From assembly GCA_949361645.1 (NCBI GenBank), contig OX442418.1, positions 11,814,632-11,878,631 on the forward strand: 64,000 bases of DNA, in the 5' to 3' direction. Below the pieces are notes generated by a model that saw only the letters and a list, made by a program, of their open reading frames with translations, did no database searches and was not told the DNA's origin. This DNA comes from Spongilla lacustris (lineage: Eukaryota; Porifera; Demospongiae; Spongillida; Spongillidae). The position numbers and the translations under genes are program-made. Position 1 is the stretch's first letter; each line of letters begins with the position of its first letter. Positions 35,542-46,385 of this stretch are shown in pieces.

Positions 35542-37009
35542 AATTGAATGATATTCATGCTATTGGTGTAAAGTACATGTACCACGAAGAAGCTCCCCCC
35601 TACGGCTCCCCCCCCCCCCCCCCCCCCCCCCCCCCACCTTACAAAAAATAGCATGTTTTTTAAACAAGCGTATCTCCGTATAACCATAAACGCTGGACTA
35701 ACTTTTTCAAACTCCAATAAAAGAACGCATTTGTTTCTCGAAAAAAAAACGTTTTTATTTTACCTGATTCGTCTTAGCAACTGCTGATATTCATTGGGAT
35801 TTAGGGCCATCATATTTCTCCAAGCGTATAAATGATTCGGACAACATGTCGTGTGCAACAATATTGCATGAAGCCGGGCAACACGCACGAAGTACAACTT
35901 AATACTAACTTCACCATCATAACTGCTACCAGCATGCTTTTCTTATATGTACGTTTTAATATACATGCAATCACTCGTTTCGTCGTTGTAGGCCCGTCGT
36001 AACTATAAGATTTCTATATTACATGCATGTATGTACGCATAGCCGTCATTTTGTTTTTAGTTTGAGGAGGGGGTCGATTTCATGTAACTTTCATTTTCAG
36101 ATGCAATCAGACATTCAATTATCATTGGTTTTGGTTTCTTGTCTTTTATGCATGCCGTCAGCTAGCGATCCAATACAATGCAAACATCATAAGCTACAGA
36201 CATGCTGCACGCACGCGAATGATCTCTAATGTATGATAGGACTGGAACATGCGCATTTTCAACTGTAAAATGGCTGGCTTTGGTGTTGATACATGTAAAT
36301 TCCGCACACTGTTTCACCCCTGTGCTTACGATTTTGTTGACGCAGTTGTTCATACTCCTTTTCTTTTTCGGTACTACCCATGCTGCTCATCTTATCATGC
36401 ACTACATTCAATCTTAAGTTATATTTGTGCAATTATTTATATATAAATATAGCTAGGGAAATTCCCAGGGAAATACCCAGGGAAATACCCAGGGAATGCC
36501 CTTGCAATCAACAAAAGTTGTTACAGAAACGAAAAATGCGGACAAAACAAGACACAACAGGGTAATCTCGTACCCAGACCCAAGTACGTCACAGCTGCGG
36601 ATAGATTACATGCTAGAACTAGGGTCTGGGAAAGTGACTGCAAAAAGTTGGTGACAGATGGAAGGGGGTAAGTTCAAGCCTATGAGGCGGACGCCAGCCA
36701 AATTCCCAAGAAGGTCAGGACGTAGCATCATCGAGAAGAAGCATCACAATAGGCTAACACCTGGTTTAGAAAGTGTCACATTTTTTTCTTTCAACATACA
36801 AATCACGAATGTGTTATCGGCATAGTTTGTTATATACAATCCGTTCACAGTAGTTGAATCAATCCGCACAACTATATAAGGTCCAGCAACGCTGCAGAGT
36901 GTGCGGAAGCCTTTTGGTGGCTACAGGAAAGAGAAAAGGCCATCATATAAGTGTACAGAATTTTCTGAACGTCTAAATAGAGTCTTCAGCATTGCCTTTA
37001 CCAAGTTCC

Positions 37010-37050
<41 letters not shown>

Positions 37051-37872
37051 TATTGTTGTGCATTTGTACAAACGGGTGATGGGCAGAGCTATACAACATA
37101 TTACAGCTCCACAAATGTACTGATATGGAAGACACATGCATGCATGCATGATGAAAGCTTACATGTACATATATGTGCATATAAAGTCTACCCAGATATC
37201 AGTCGAAGAGAGGTGACAAGCACACACAGGCACATCCAAAAGGTCTCACCAATTAACAGTTGATAAAATCATTGCCCTCATTAAGGGGTTGTACCAGCTA
37301 AACAGAAATAGATAAGGATCAAATGCTAGTTGCTTAGGACCCTTTCCAGAAAGAACACTGGAAACCATCACATCTACCCATTCTAACCATAGGTGTTTCA
37401 TTGCTGCTGGAGGTGTATGCAGGAGTGCCATTAGATGGAATATGGAAATAATTGCATATCAGAGCCACACTTTGATGTTCCCATACACATAAAGCAGTCA
37501 CATGCAGGTCAGTATCTCAATTGTGTATTTACACTGGTAGGATGGATACCTGGGCTCCACATGACCGATCTTTGGGCTCTTTCTGTCATAACTGTGACCT
37601 GTCACGCAAAAATTGTACTTGTACCGCCCGGTACATGCAATTTTCGCAACCAAAATTGTACCGAGCGGTATACAATTTTGGTTGCGAAAAGTGTACCGGC
37701 CTTGCCAAAAGTGTACCGGGTAGTGAGAAAGAACCGTTAGCTATATAGGATGTCGGATCAAATGTTCTGCTAGTTTAATATGTGCTGTACTGACACAGTT
37801 TGCTGAAATAAAAACTAAATCACTTGAACACTGAGCATAACACTATATATTTTACTTCCAAACTCCATTTCT
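35542..37872. other. Intergenic, homopolymer C tracts, no gene
   Basis: Contains two long C runs (about 35607-35635 and 37011-37050), a 14-bp repeat of CCAGGGAAATA type near 36460-36500, a partial terminus of the 27.8-kb MITE family at 36574, and the perfect hairpin at 37641. Confidence 0.5.
37641..37690. repeat. Perfect 20-bp-arm hairpin
   Basis: TTTTCGCAACCAAAATTGTA (37641-37660), a 10-bp loop, then its exact reverse complement (37671-37690). GTACCG/CGGTAC words flank it, suggesting a small TE remnant. Confidence 0.9.
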
Positions 37873-38260
37873 GTACATTGTATGCTTCATCAACATGCCA
37901 TGCTTAAGAACATTCTGCACAGGGCTTTGTCATTTGCCAATGTTCCTTCTCGGCTAGAGCTCATGCATTGGTCTCGATCGAGCAGATGGTAAGTGACCCA
38001 ATGCATGGTTCCTTGGTCAAATGGCAGATTCGAACCAGACGATGCATGCAGACCAAGATCAAGAAGTACATTTATACATCACCTCCCATGCGTACCATTC
38101 CTTCACTCCTGTTGCCTTCGAAATCTGCGGCCCTCGCTCCATGTCTTTTTTGATGGACTTGGGCCGCCGCATTGCGAACACCACAGGAAGTTTTCCCTTG
38201 CCATTCAGAGGGGGAATGCTGCATTCGTAGGAACTTTGCCTCCAACCCACTCCCCTCCTT
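37873..38260 (+). pseudogene. Retroelement remnant, C-terminal tail of a reverse-transcriptase polyprotein
   Basis: Readable pieces in order are HAMLKNILHRALSFA-NVPSRLE, MVPWSNGRF, then in another frame FTPVAFEICGPRSMSF and DLGRRIANTTG, then after a further shift FSLAIQRGNAAFV. This order (small basic helix, PW-GR, PVAFE, GPRS-FL, LGRRI, IQRGN) is what I know from the C-terminal tail of many invertebrate non-LTR-type reverse-transcriptase proteins. Stops and frameshifts show it is dead; the polymerase core is not present. Confidence 0.6.
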
Positions 38261-38596
38261 TGAATGATGCCATTTATAGGAGAGTATATGTTTTCTACAT
38301 GATTTAACTGGGATACATTTTATCTTTATTTAAAATAAAATTAAAAAACTAAAATCGCCTATTTTATCAAGCTAAGCGATCAGAGAGTTATTACCTAATT
38401 ACGCCACGTGGTTGTAGAGTGAATGCATAATGTATAAATAATCACACAGAGTTACACTACATAAACGGTACTGAATACACAGGATTACACTATATAAATT
38501 ATATGCTATACTTGAGGTGCCCAATACAGAGGCTGCTGTAGCGCAATGGACACTCTGGAGAAGGAAAATCGTAAAACCCTCATCGCCATGTTTCTG

Positions 38597-38826
38597 ATGA
38601 AACACAACACTGAACTTGAAGCCATTTTCTTATGAAACACAGCACTGAACTTGAAGCCATTTTCTTATGAAACACAACACTGAACTTGAAGCCATTTTCT
38701 TATGAAACACAACACTGCCATTTTCTTATGAAACACAACACTGAACTTGAAGACATTTTCTTATGAAACACAACACTGAACTTGAAGCAATTTTCTTATG
38801 AAACAACACTGAACTTGAAGCCATTT
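38597..38826. repeat. 35-bp minisatellite, about 7 copies
   Basis: Unit containing CTTATGAAACACAACACTG and AACTTGAAGCCATTTT; copies vary in length, one lacking the AACTTGAAG part. Confidence 0.9.
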
Positions 38827-40766
38827 CACATGTATATGTCATTTATACCAAATGGCTCATCGAGAGTTGGCCGACTATCAGAAAATATGCTTTCTAAAGC
38901 ATACAAAACTTTTCCGACTAATTTTCCAAAAGGTCGTTTCGACAAACAATACATTCGACTCTCACGGAAGCGGTGTTAAATGCACTCAGGCTTAGATGCC
39001 CTGCGTGATTAAATAGCTGTCACATCACGTGATACAATTCGAAGGCAAGTCAACTCCGTATATAACAACATACGGTCCAATATTTAATTCAGACAATTTA
39101 TTGCCCTAATTAGTTTTCTATACGCTGGCAGTCGTCACTTCGGGTGAGATCACGTGCTGGTGAAGTTAACTCGTCGAGTGTTGTTCACCGTTAATCATTT
39201 TACGCGCTATAGCCACGTGATAAAAAGTAGGTCAGTCATAAGTTATATGGGACAGTTTACGAGAAAATGTCGTAAAATGTTATAAAATTGCCTTGCGTTT
39301 AAATCATTATAACTTCCGAACGGTTAAGGCTATCGACTTTCTATTTTCAACACTTTATACCACACAATTCTATGGTAAAATACAGTTGGCGCATTGTAGT
39401 TGCTCCATGTCAGTATTGCAACGTTCGATACCACTGATCGATGATAATTTTGTAGTTCACGCTTTCTATCCCATTGGCAAGCCCCAGCATCTGGCTAGTT
39501 GGGCGTAGTACGACCTTAATTCGCGTAGTTGGGCGCTTCGCGTTGTCGGATAACGCGAAGGGCGGGCCAAGCCCAACTAACTTTCGCGTATTTGGCGGGG
39601 CACTTAAACCGTTCTGAAGCTAACAGTGCTCTGTTCGTTGTGCATTAAAGATATATATATAGTCCTATGGTTCCATCTGGCGGACAGTTCAGTCTGAGCC
39701 CTCCGTCCGAATTTTACACCTCTCACGTGATCAATTACAGGAAGTTATAGGTGCAGGTGCTAGTAGATAGATAACTAGTTCACTTAACTAAATTATAACG
39801 TATCTTATGAACACTTGATGGCTTTCCAATCACCAGGAACCAAAGCATAAAATGCTCCCATACCATGATAAAACAGTCCAATGGCAACCACATGCAGGCA
39901 GGAGATTAGTGTTTATCTCATCACAAACAAGAATTATAAATATTATAATTAGGTCATAAAAAGTACACTTTGTGTACATGCCAAATGGAGAAGTGGGCTG
40001 GGGTTTGAAGATGGTGCTCCTCTGGCCTCATTCATGGATTAAATTTATTGTCTTATCATTTCTCTTTTTAATTACTTATCATCTAATTGTATGTATGTCA
40101 TGTTTTTATTAATTTAATTGGCTGTAAAAAACATGTCTATGGAAACCACTATTTTGACTCCTGGAACCAAAACTTTCAATACAAATTAAACCCCACATTT
40201 TTAATGCTGAATGTATTTCAGCTAATAGAGCTGAACATGTTTCCAGGGGAATTAAGGTTCATCATATTTAGTTACTTAGTAATATGTAATTTTTAATACA
40301 AAATCAATGCAACTACACTTGAATATTATTTGTAAACAAAAAAAGAAAGAAAGAAAAATACTTTTCAAGCATCTCGTAACTTTCGGAATAGAATGAGCTC
40401 CAAAAACATTCAGAATATGCAAACTTGTAACTTTGATAAATTTGGGTGATACACCCCTACCCAAAGGTCAAAAGTAAGTTAAGTACTGCATGATAGTGAA
40501 AGCATACATGTATTCAACGACCCAACTAACGAACCTTTATAGCGTCACAGCAATTAGACGCCTTTTTAACCCAAGATAGGTAGTTCAAACCACCCCAGAA
40601 ATGTACGTAAAATTTAAGACCACGTAACTGACGGTACAATTTTTGGCACGGGTTTTTCATTTTATCAAGAGATCGTTATTAAAGAAACGTTTTGGTACGC
40701 TAAACATGCTTTAGCAGGCTTGTGTGTGTGGATTTTGTCAAAGATAATACCTTTGGGCCGGTACAT
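38827..40766. other. Intergenic with two TE fragments
   Basis: A half-copy of the 40.8-kb element's right end lies at about 38895-38980 (CGACTAATTTTCC ... CGGTGTTAA). A fragment of the fold-back family lies at 39243-39430. A GC-rich stretch with AGTTGGGCG/CGCCC words follows (39500-39600). The rest is A/T-rich and featureless. Confidence 0.45.
39243..39430 (+). mobile_element. Fragment of the GGGACAGTTTACG fold-back family
   Basis: TATATGGGACAGTTTACGAG, then AACTTCCGAACGGTTAAGGC, matching the left arm of the 34.8-kb element; the return arm is not seen. Confidence 0.65.
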
Positions 40767-40770
40767 TTAA

Positions 40771-41726
40771 CACCGGTTCCATGAGAATTTGATACTTTTT
40801 CTGTCGAACCAACTTTCTAAAAAATTAGTCGGAACGCCACCAATTGTCTAGAAAAGCATATGTATAGATAATTTAACTATCGCCTAGACATTTGGCGTTG
40901 TTGTCTGCCTTATATCTATCGCGGACGCTTCTCTGTATGCTTTCAAAGTCACGCGGTTTTAGCTTTTTCGGTCAGGAAACGTTGCGAAGGACACTTTTTT
41001 TCTAGGCATTCAACAGCCACTATTAATACGCTTTTAAGTGTCATTTGGAACGATTAGGAGGCCACAATGGATTCCGTGTTGGCAGATAGCTTAGTTCTTG
41101 TACAAAACGCACTTACAGTTGTTTACCTCGTTCGAGGACTTGCGTAGATAATTATAGACGATTTTTGTCTGGGTATGAGATGATCAATAATCGGACGAGA
41201 ACGAACAACAGGAGAAACATTAGGCTCACGTGCTGTATATTTATAGCAACATATTACATAATAGCAACGACATAGTGACGTAAGTGTGTAACTGAAACGT
41301 GCGTGACGTCATTAACGCTTACGTGTGGCCAATATTCGACGTTTGGGCCTGTGCACGACCAATATTTGGGTCCGGAGTCGAAATACACAGAAATTCTAGT
41401 GTCTGTTTCGACGCTAGCATGATAGATGACTGCCAGAATTTTTTCAAGCGCTAGCTATCCGATCCAGATGAGCATTTCTATACTGTTTTTAAACTCAGAA
41501 ACCTTGTCAGAAAAAAGTGTCCCGTTTCCGGTAACGGCCTTACCCTCTCGATTCTAAAACACGTAGGTCCTCAACGGAAGTAGTTGCAAGGCTCACAGTA
41601 GCTCCAAACATCATCTAAAGAGTTGAACTACTTAGTACACCGAGTTTTGTGGCTATTGGTACCGTTCCGACTAATTTTCCAAAACGTGAGTTCGACAAAA
41701 AGTATAAAATTCTCACGGAACCGGTG
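40771..41726. mobile_element. 956-bp piggyBac-like MITE with TTAA duplication
   Basis: The left end CACCGGTTCCATGAGAATTT follows TTAA (40767-40770); the right end AATTCTCACGGAACCGGTG precedes TTAA (41727-41730). The TIR is about 65 bp, imperfect. TTAA target sites are the hallmark of piggyBac elements. No transposase frame is present. Confidence 0.8.
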
Positions 41727-41742
41727 TTAAAAATAGTATAAA

Positions 41743-43517
41743 AGTGGGAAGATCGTGGGCAACGTACGTACCGCTCAAAAAATGGACCAATTCTATTGAA
41801 TGAATACGCACCTTATACGTCCAAAGACGCGTTTGGTATCGACTAAAACTCATTCTTTAAACACTGTAGCGTTTATTATGACAGTTTCGCGTGTTTTAGT
41901 CTTTTAAATGGCGCCAAATAACCTATTCAATAACCGCCATTTTCTCCCGTATAGATTGATACTGCATGCGTATATGTATCGCTAGAGCGTTGTTTCGAAG
42001 TATCAAAAATTATATATATACGATATCAGGGAAAGATTTTCACTTACATGTACTTACCATTCCATGAAGACATTCAAGGACTTCGTGGAACCTTATCAGG
42101 CATTTAATGATGACAACATTCTTCAAGTACCATTTATATGAAAAGGGCTTTTCTACTTCCAAGGGCACCACTACGTCAAAACTAAGTCAAATTTGTTGCC
42201 CGGGCAAGCAATACTGAAGTAAATATTGGAAGTAATTGGGAAAAACTAGCATTTGATCATGAATCTTAATTAATTCTATACCAATATCAGTGTAATGTGT
42301 CTTGCCTTAGCCAAACCCAGTACCATCACTTTGATTCGATTGTACCTAAATATTAGTGTGCAAACCAAGAATACCTTATGTCATCAATTACAAAAAAAAA
42401 ACACTGCATTCCGACTGTAGCAACTGTGTTAGCGTAGTTTTGGCAAAACACATAACCACCAACAGAACTTCTTTCTGATGCTAAGTGACTGGCTTCCAAA
42501 TGAGACTGAAGATGGTGAAGAAGACTGATGATCCATGAAATAGATAAATTTACTAATTGATTATATCATGGTGATCTTGAGTTTTGTGACCACTTTTGAC
42601 TTATCATATTTGCTGTATCATGCATATAGAAGTACTCTATTCCTATTTTGTCATGCAAATAAATCAGTATTAATTTTAATTGTATGCAAATGCATAATAA
42701 GCAAAAAAACATACCAATAGCTTGTATAGGGTCAGAAAGTTAAATAATTATATCCACTTTACCGCATTACATCGTTTGAAACCATAACCGTGCCAATTTT
42801 ATATTTACCGCACCATTGATCAGTATTGACTTTTTACAAAACGTCCATTATTGTTCGTAATATGAACGATATCTACACATATGATGTACCATTAAAATGC
42901 ATTTCCCATGCTTTATGATAATTTTATTATCTATTCAGTTAAAATTCATGTAAACTACCTACCTAAGAGACGCTATTTTCCTTATAAGCCATGTAAGCTC
43001 GTTTCCTTACTAAGCAAGGCAAAAATCCAAACCGGATTGATCCGCTCATTATAGTATATTTGGTTAAACTTTAGTAAAACATGGTTATGAATTTATACGA
43101 CATGCACCAACGGCCGGTGATGTAATTAATCCTGCCGTAGTTGAGTTTGGGGACGTGAGTAATCCTGCTATTTTGGTCTTTTCACCTTTAAAAAATATAT
43201 ACATGTATATACAATTATATATATATATAATTTCACAAATATGCATTCCCTTTGTAGGATGAACTGATTTAGTTTTTTTGTTTTTTTTTTTTGTTTCTGG
43301 TAGTACATGCCTCTCTGGCGCTGAACACACCAGACCGCAATGATGCATTAATTATGTAAGTGTACAATCGACAGCACTGGGTGCATGCGACAGCTATAGG
43401 GATTCCTTATTCCATTGCATGTTGGCAGTTTTTATGTGTTCGCTATTCTGATGTATGCACACAAAAAAAAAAAAAGTCGTCTGGGGGTGAGGGGAGGAGT
43501 ATGGGGGAGCTTACAGC
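41743..43517 (+). repeat. 1.8-kb dispersed repeat, copy 2, left part
   Basis: Collinear with 9377 to about 11120 (for example GGGCAACGTACGTACC, then AATGAATACGCACCTTA). It stops at GGGGGAGCTTACAGC, where a transposon has inserted; the rest resumes at 45925. Confidence 0.85.
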
Positions 43518-43669
43518 AAGGATTATTAACATTACGTGGATTGGAAACACCCGCATTGAACTCACGTTGTCACTATCCTGGTTTCGCCTCGTACCTCGAC
43601 CAAGAGACAAGTACTTGCTGTACCAATATTAAACAGGGCCGTAGCAAGGGCGAATCCAGGAATATTGAA

Positions 43670-43700
<31 letters not shown>

Positions 43701-44576
43701 TAGAAAGGGGGTCGGGGGGCTCTGTCCCCGGAAAAATTTTGAGCATTGAATTCCTGGTTTCGATACTTTTTTTCACACCTTTGAACGGTAAGTTGCAATT
43801 TTAGTCCATTTGCTTAAACGGCCAGAGGCGGCCCCAGCATCTATCGAGGGGAGGGGCAAACACACGAGGGGCGCCCAAAAGGGGCGTGGCTTACGATACT
43901 TCTGATGCGCGCGTAACCGTTTGACTCTGATAATGCATGCGAGCGAGCGCTAGAAGCTAAATTATGCTCCGCATGTTGTGGATTAGGGATTGGAGTTGGG
44001 GGGAAGGAGGCGCCATAGCCTGGGGAGGGAGGGGGTGGGGGGGGGGATAAAGCCCCCTGGGCGCCCCCTCCGGCCGCCTATGAACGCTCATGATCAGTGT
44101 CCCCAGCATCACACCTAAATTTTAGCAGGTCTGTGTCTTCAAGGTACTTTACATTCTCATTGATGTTGACAGCAATTCGTCATTATTCGTGATTCGCGCT
44201 AGTCTGGCAAAGGCCGATTGGGTCCACCGCTTTGTGGCGCGGGTTGTGGTTCAGCTATGAATATCTCATCGTCATTAATTGGGCGTACGGATCGAGGCAC
44301 TTCGGGAGCCTGAAGGGCGTGGTACAAAATAAAAAAGGGGCGTGTTTTAAAGGAAAGGGGGGGGGGGCTATAGCCCCCTCAGCCCCTCCCTGGATCCGCC
44401 TCTGCGTAGCAACCGCTACGGCCTATACGGCCAAAGCCGTACTGGTTTTTGGCCACAGCATAAATTATTTGTGAAAAAACGTACTTCATTGTGGCTGGTA
44501 TGAATTCTGTTTCATATCTGTCGTGCAAAATCAGCTGTCAAATTCTGACTTCAAAATAATATAGTAGCTGAGCTTC

Positions 44577-44685
44577 TGGGGCTCCGCCCCAGACCCCGAT
44601 GGGGGAGCTTACAGCGCTCCCCCATACCCCCTAGCTGGGGCTAGAGGGGTACCCCCCCTCACCCCAAACTAATTTGCTCACGCCC
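44577..44685 (+). repeat. Dispersed GC-rich multi-hairpin repeat, copy 4
   Basis: CTGGGGCTCCGCCCCAG, then ATGGGGGAGCTTACAGCGCT, then CCCCCTAGCTGGGG. It is nearly identical to the 16.0-kb copy. It also contains the GCTTACAGC word used as insertion target by the surrounding transposon. Confidence 0.8.
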
Positions 44686-44689
44686 CCAC

Positions 44690-44860
44690 CACAGCAAAAA
44701 AACGCGTCAAATCAATTATTGATTCCCAATTGATTTCACAGTAAAATCAATCGCAAATCAAGTGCACTTGATTTTACTATCAAATCATGCGTTGATTTAA
44801 CAATTGATTTAAAAATCCGTTGTGAAATCAATTATTGATTTGATGCGTTTTTTTGCTGTG
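44690..44860. mobile_element. 171-bp MITE
   Basis: Starts CACAGCAAAAAAACGCGTC and ends with the near-perfect reverse complement (GATGCGTTTTTTTGCTGTG). The interior is a series of ATCAATTATTGATT-like short palindromes. The TIR is about 34 bp. Confidence 0.85.
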
Positions 44861-45924
44861 CACCATTAACCGTACAGGTTTTATTCCCGTTCCTACGGCC
44901 CTGTAAAGGCATACAGATATGACCTACCAACGACGTAGTAGTAACAGAATCGCGCTGGGATGAACTGGTCAAAAATAAAAGGTACAGTCCGTAACCGAGT
45001 CGCGTAAGGTACTAGAAAATCGCGTTCAGCAAGCAAACAATAAGAGCAAAGAGCCGTGCCAGTTAAAGAATGGCTTACAGACACGTAGGAAGATGTAATA
45101 TGATGTTTTAGGAATCACAACAAAAAAAAAAAACAAATCACACAGTAGCAGCAGTTTTCAAGTCTTCGTTGGTTTAACGGTAATAATAACCGTGTCGAGG
45201 AGTGTACATGTACAATCATGCGCTCACGTGATGCGTTTCCAATCCCCTTACTTTAATATCTATGGCTGTGCTAAGCTTTTGTGTGTTTTTTTATGTACAG
45301 GTATGTAACAACAGTGTCCTTTGTATAGTTTTTACCTTGTTTGCTACGATTGAAATCATTATTTGGCACGTGGCGCCTCCGTGTGCTGGCTAGTTTCCGT
45401 ACCGATGGGCCAATTTTAATCGCTACAACGTTGCCATGTAGCCCATGGAGGTTTATAGGCCGAGTTCGTCTCTCAGGTCTTAGAGGCATTGCGTTTTGGA
45501 GATAATAACCATTTTGTCGCGAAAAAGAGCTAGTTTTGTAGGCAGGCTTGTCGGGTCCAGCAAGGGATGATGCTGTAAATAAGCGATTCATGACATTCTA
45601 CAGTGTTTATAAGCCGAGATTATAAATTTGTAGGGCAGTAGCCTTTGTTTAGGGGTATATAGCATCCCTAGTTTCTTCATCTTTAACGGGCACTTTATAT
45701 AAAACTTAACAACTATAGATCGTGCCTAAAGTGAATACAAGAGTACAAAGAAAGCTCAGACAAAACTCTGGCGTTAGTGGCGTACACTCCTCAGTCCTCA
45801 GGCCTGTGTGCCTCTGTCTTTACCGTTGGTCTCATCAAGCTATGGCATCATGAATAATTCATGTTACGAGGATAGCGACACAAATTTTTGCGGGTTTCCA
45901 ATCCATGTAATGTTAACAATCCTT

Positions 45925-46005
45925 GCTTACAGCGCTCACCCCCGCTGCTGCTGGGGCGCGCCGCCATAGCCAGTTTATTCATTCCAGCCCCTAGGTACAA
46001 AGTAA
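45925..46005 (+). repeat. 1.8-kb dispersed repeat, copy 2, right part
   Basis: GCTTACAGCGCTC onward to CATTCCAGCCCCTAGG continues the repeat interrupted at 43517, matching 11119-11205. Confidence 0.8.
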
Positions 46006-46385
46006 CCCCGTTAACTAAATTTTGCTTTGGAGAAAGCTCTGCAGTGGAGGCTGAGTGTCGACCACGCTTCATTTTTATTTATTTTTAAACCTGCCTTCGC
46101 TTGATAGTAGAACGCAGCACTTAGGCAACGCTTATTAATATGTGATTCACTCTGTAATGTGCAAGTGTTATACTTTGAGCACAACATTAACAAAGCATAA
46201 GATCTAAGAATGATCGAAACGATTATATGGGCTCAGTTTACTCTCGTAACGATTATAACAGTAAGTCCAGATTGCAGTTAATATGCTGCAATTATTATTT
46301 AAAAATATTAAACTCGACTCCGCCTCTTCTAGCTGGGTTTGCTTTTACTAGTATATTTTTAGTAAGCCGAAGAGCGTCTTTAAAA

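Larger units (their letters stand above)
43518..45924. mobile_element. 2.4-kb transposon with perfect 9-bp target duplication
   Basis: GCTTACAGC occurs immediately before (43509-43517) and after (45925-45933) this segment, and the intact copy at about 11119-11127 has it once. Ends are AAGGATTATTAACATTACG and the reverse complement of AAGGATTGTTAACATTACA, with similarity extending about 70 bp inward (TGGATTGGAAAC, CACTATCCT / GCTATCCT). A 9-bp duplication with TIRs fits Mutator-like or Merlin-like elements. The interior has G-runs, a MITE and a GC-rich hairpin copy; no transposase is recognised. A minus-strand frame at 45591-45271 is unassigned. Confidence 0.85.

Noticed and set aside
45271..45591. 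106-codon minus-strand frame in the 2.4-kb transposon
   Set aside because: No recognisable domain or catalytic motif; cannot be called a transposase.
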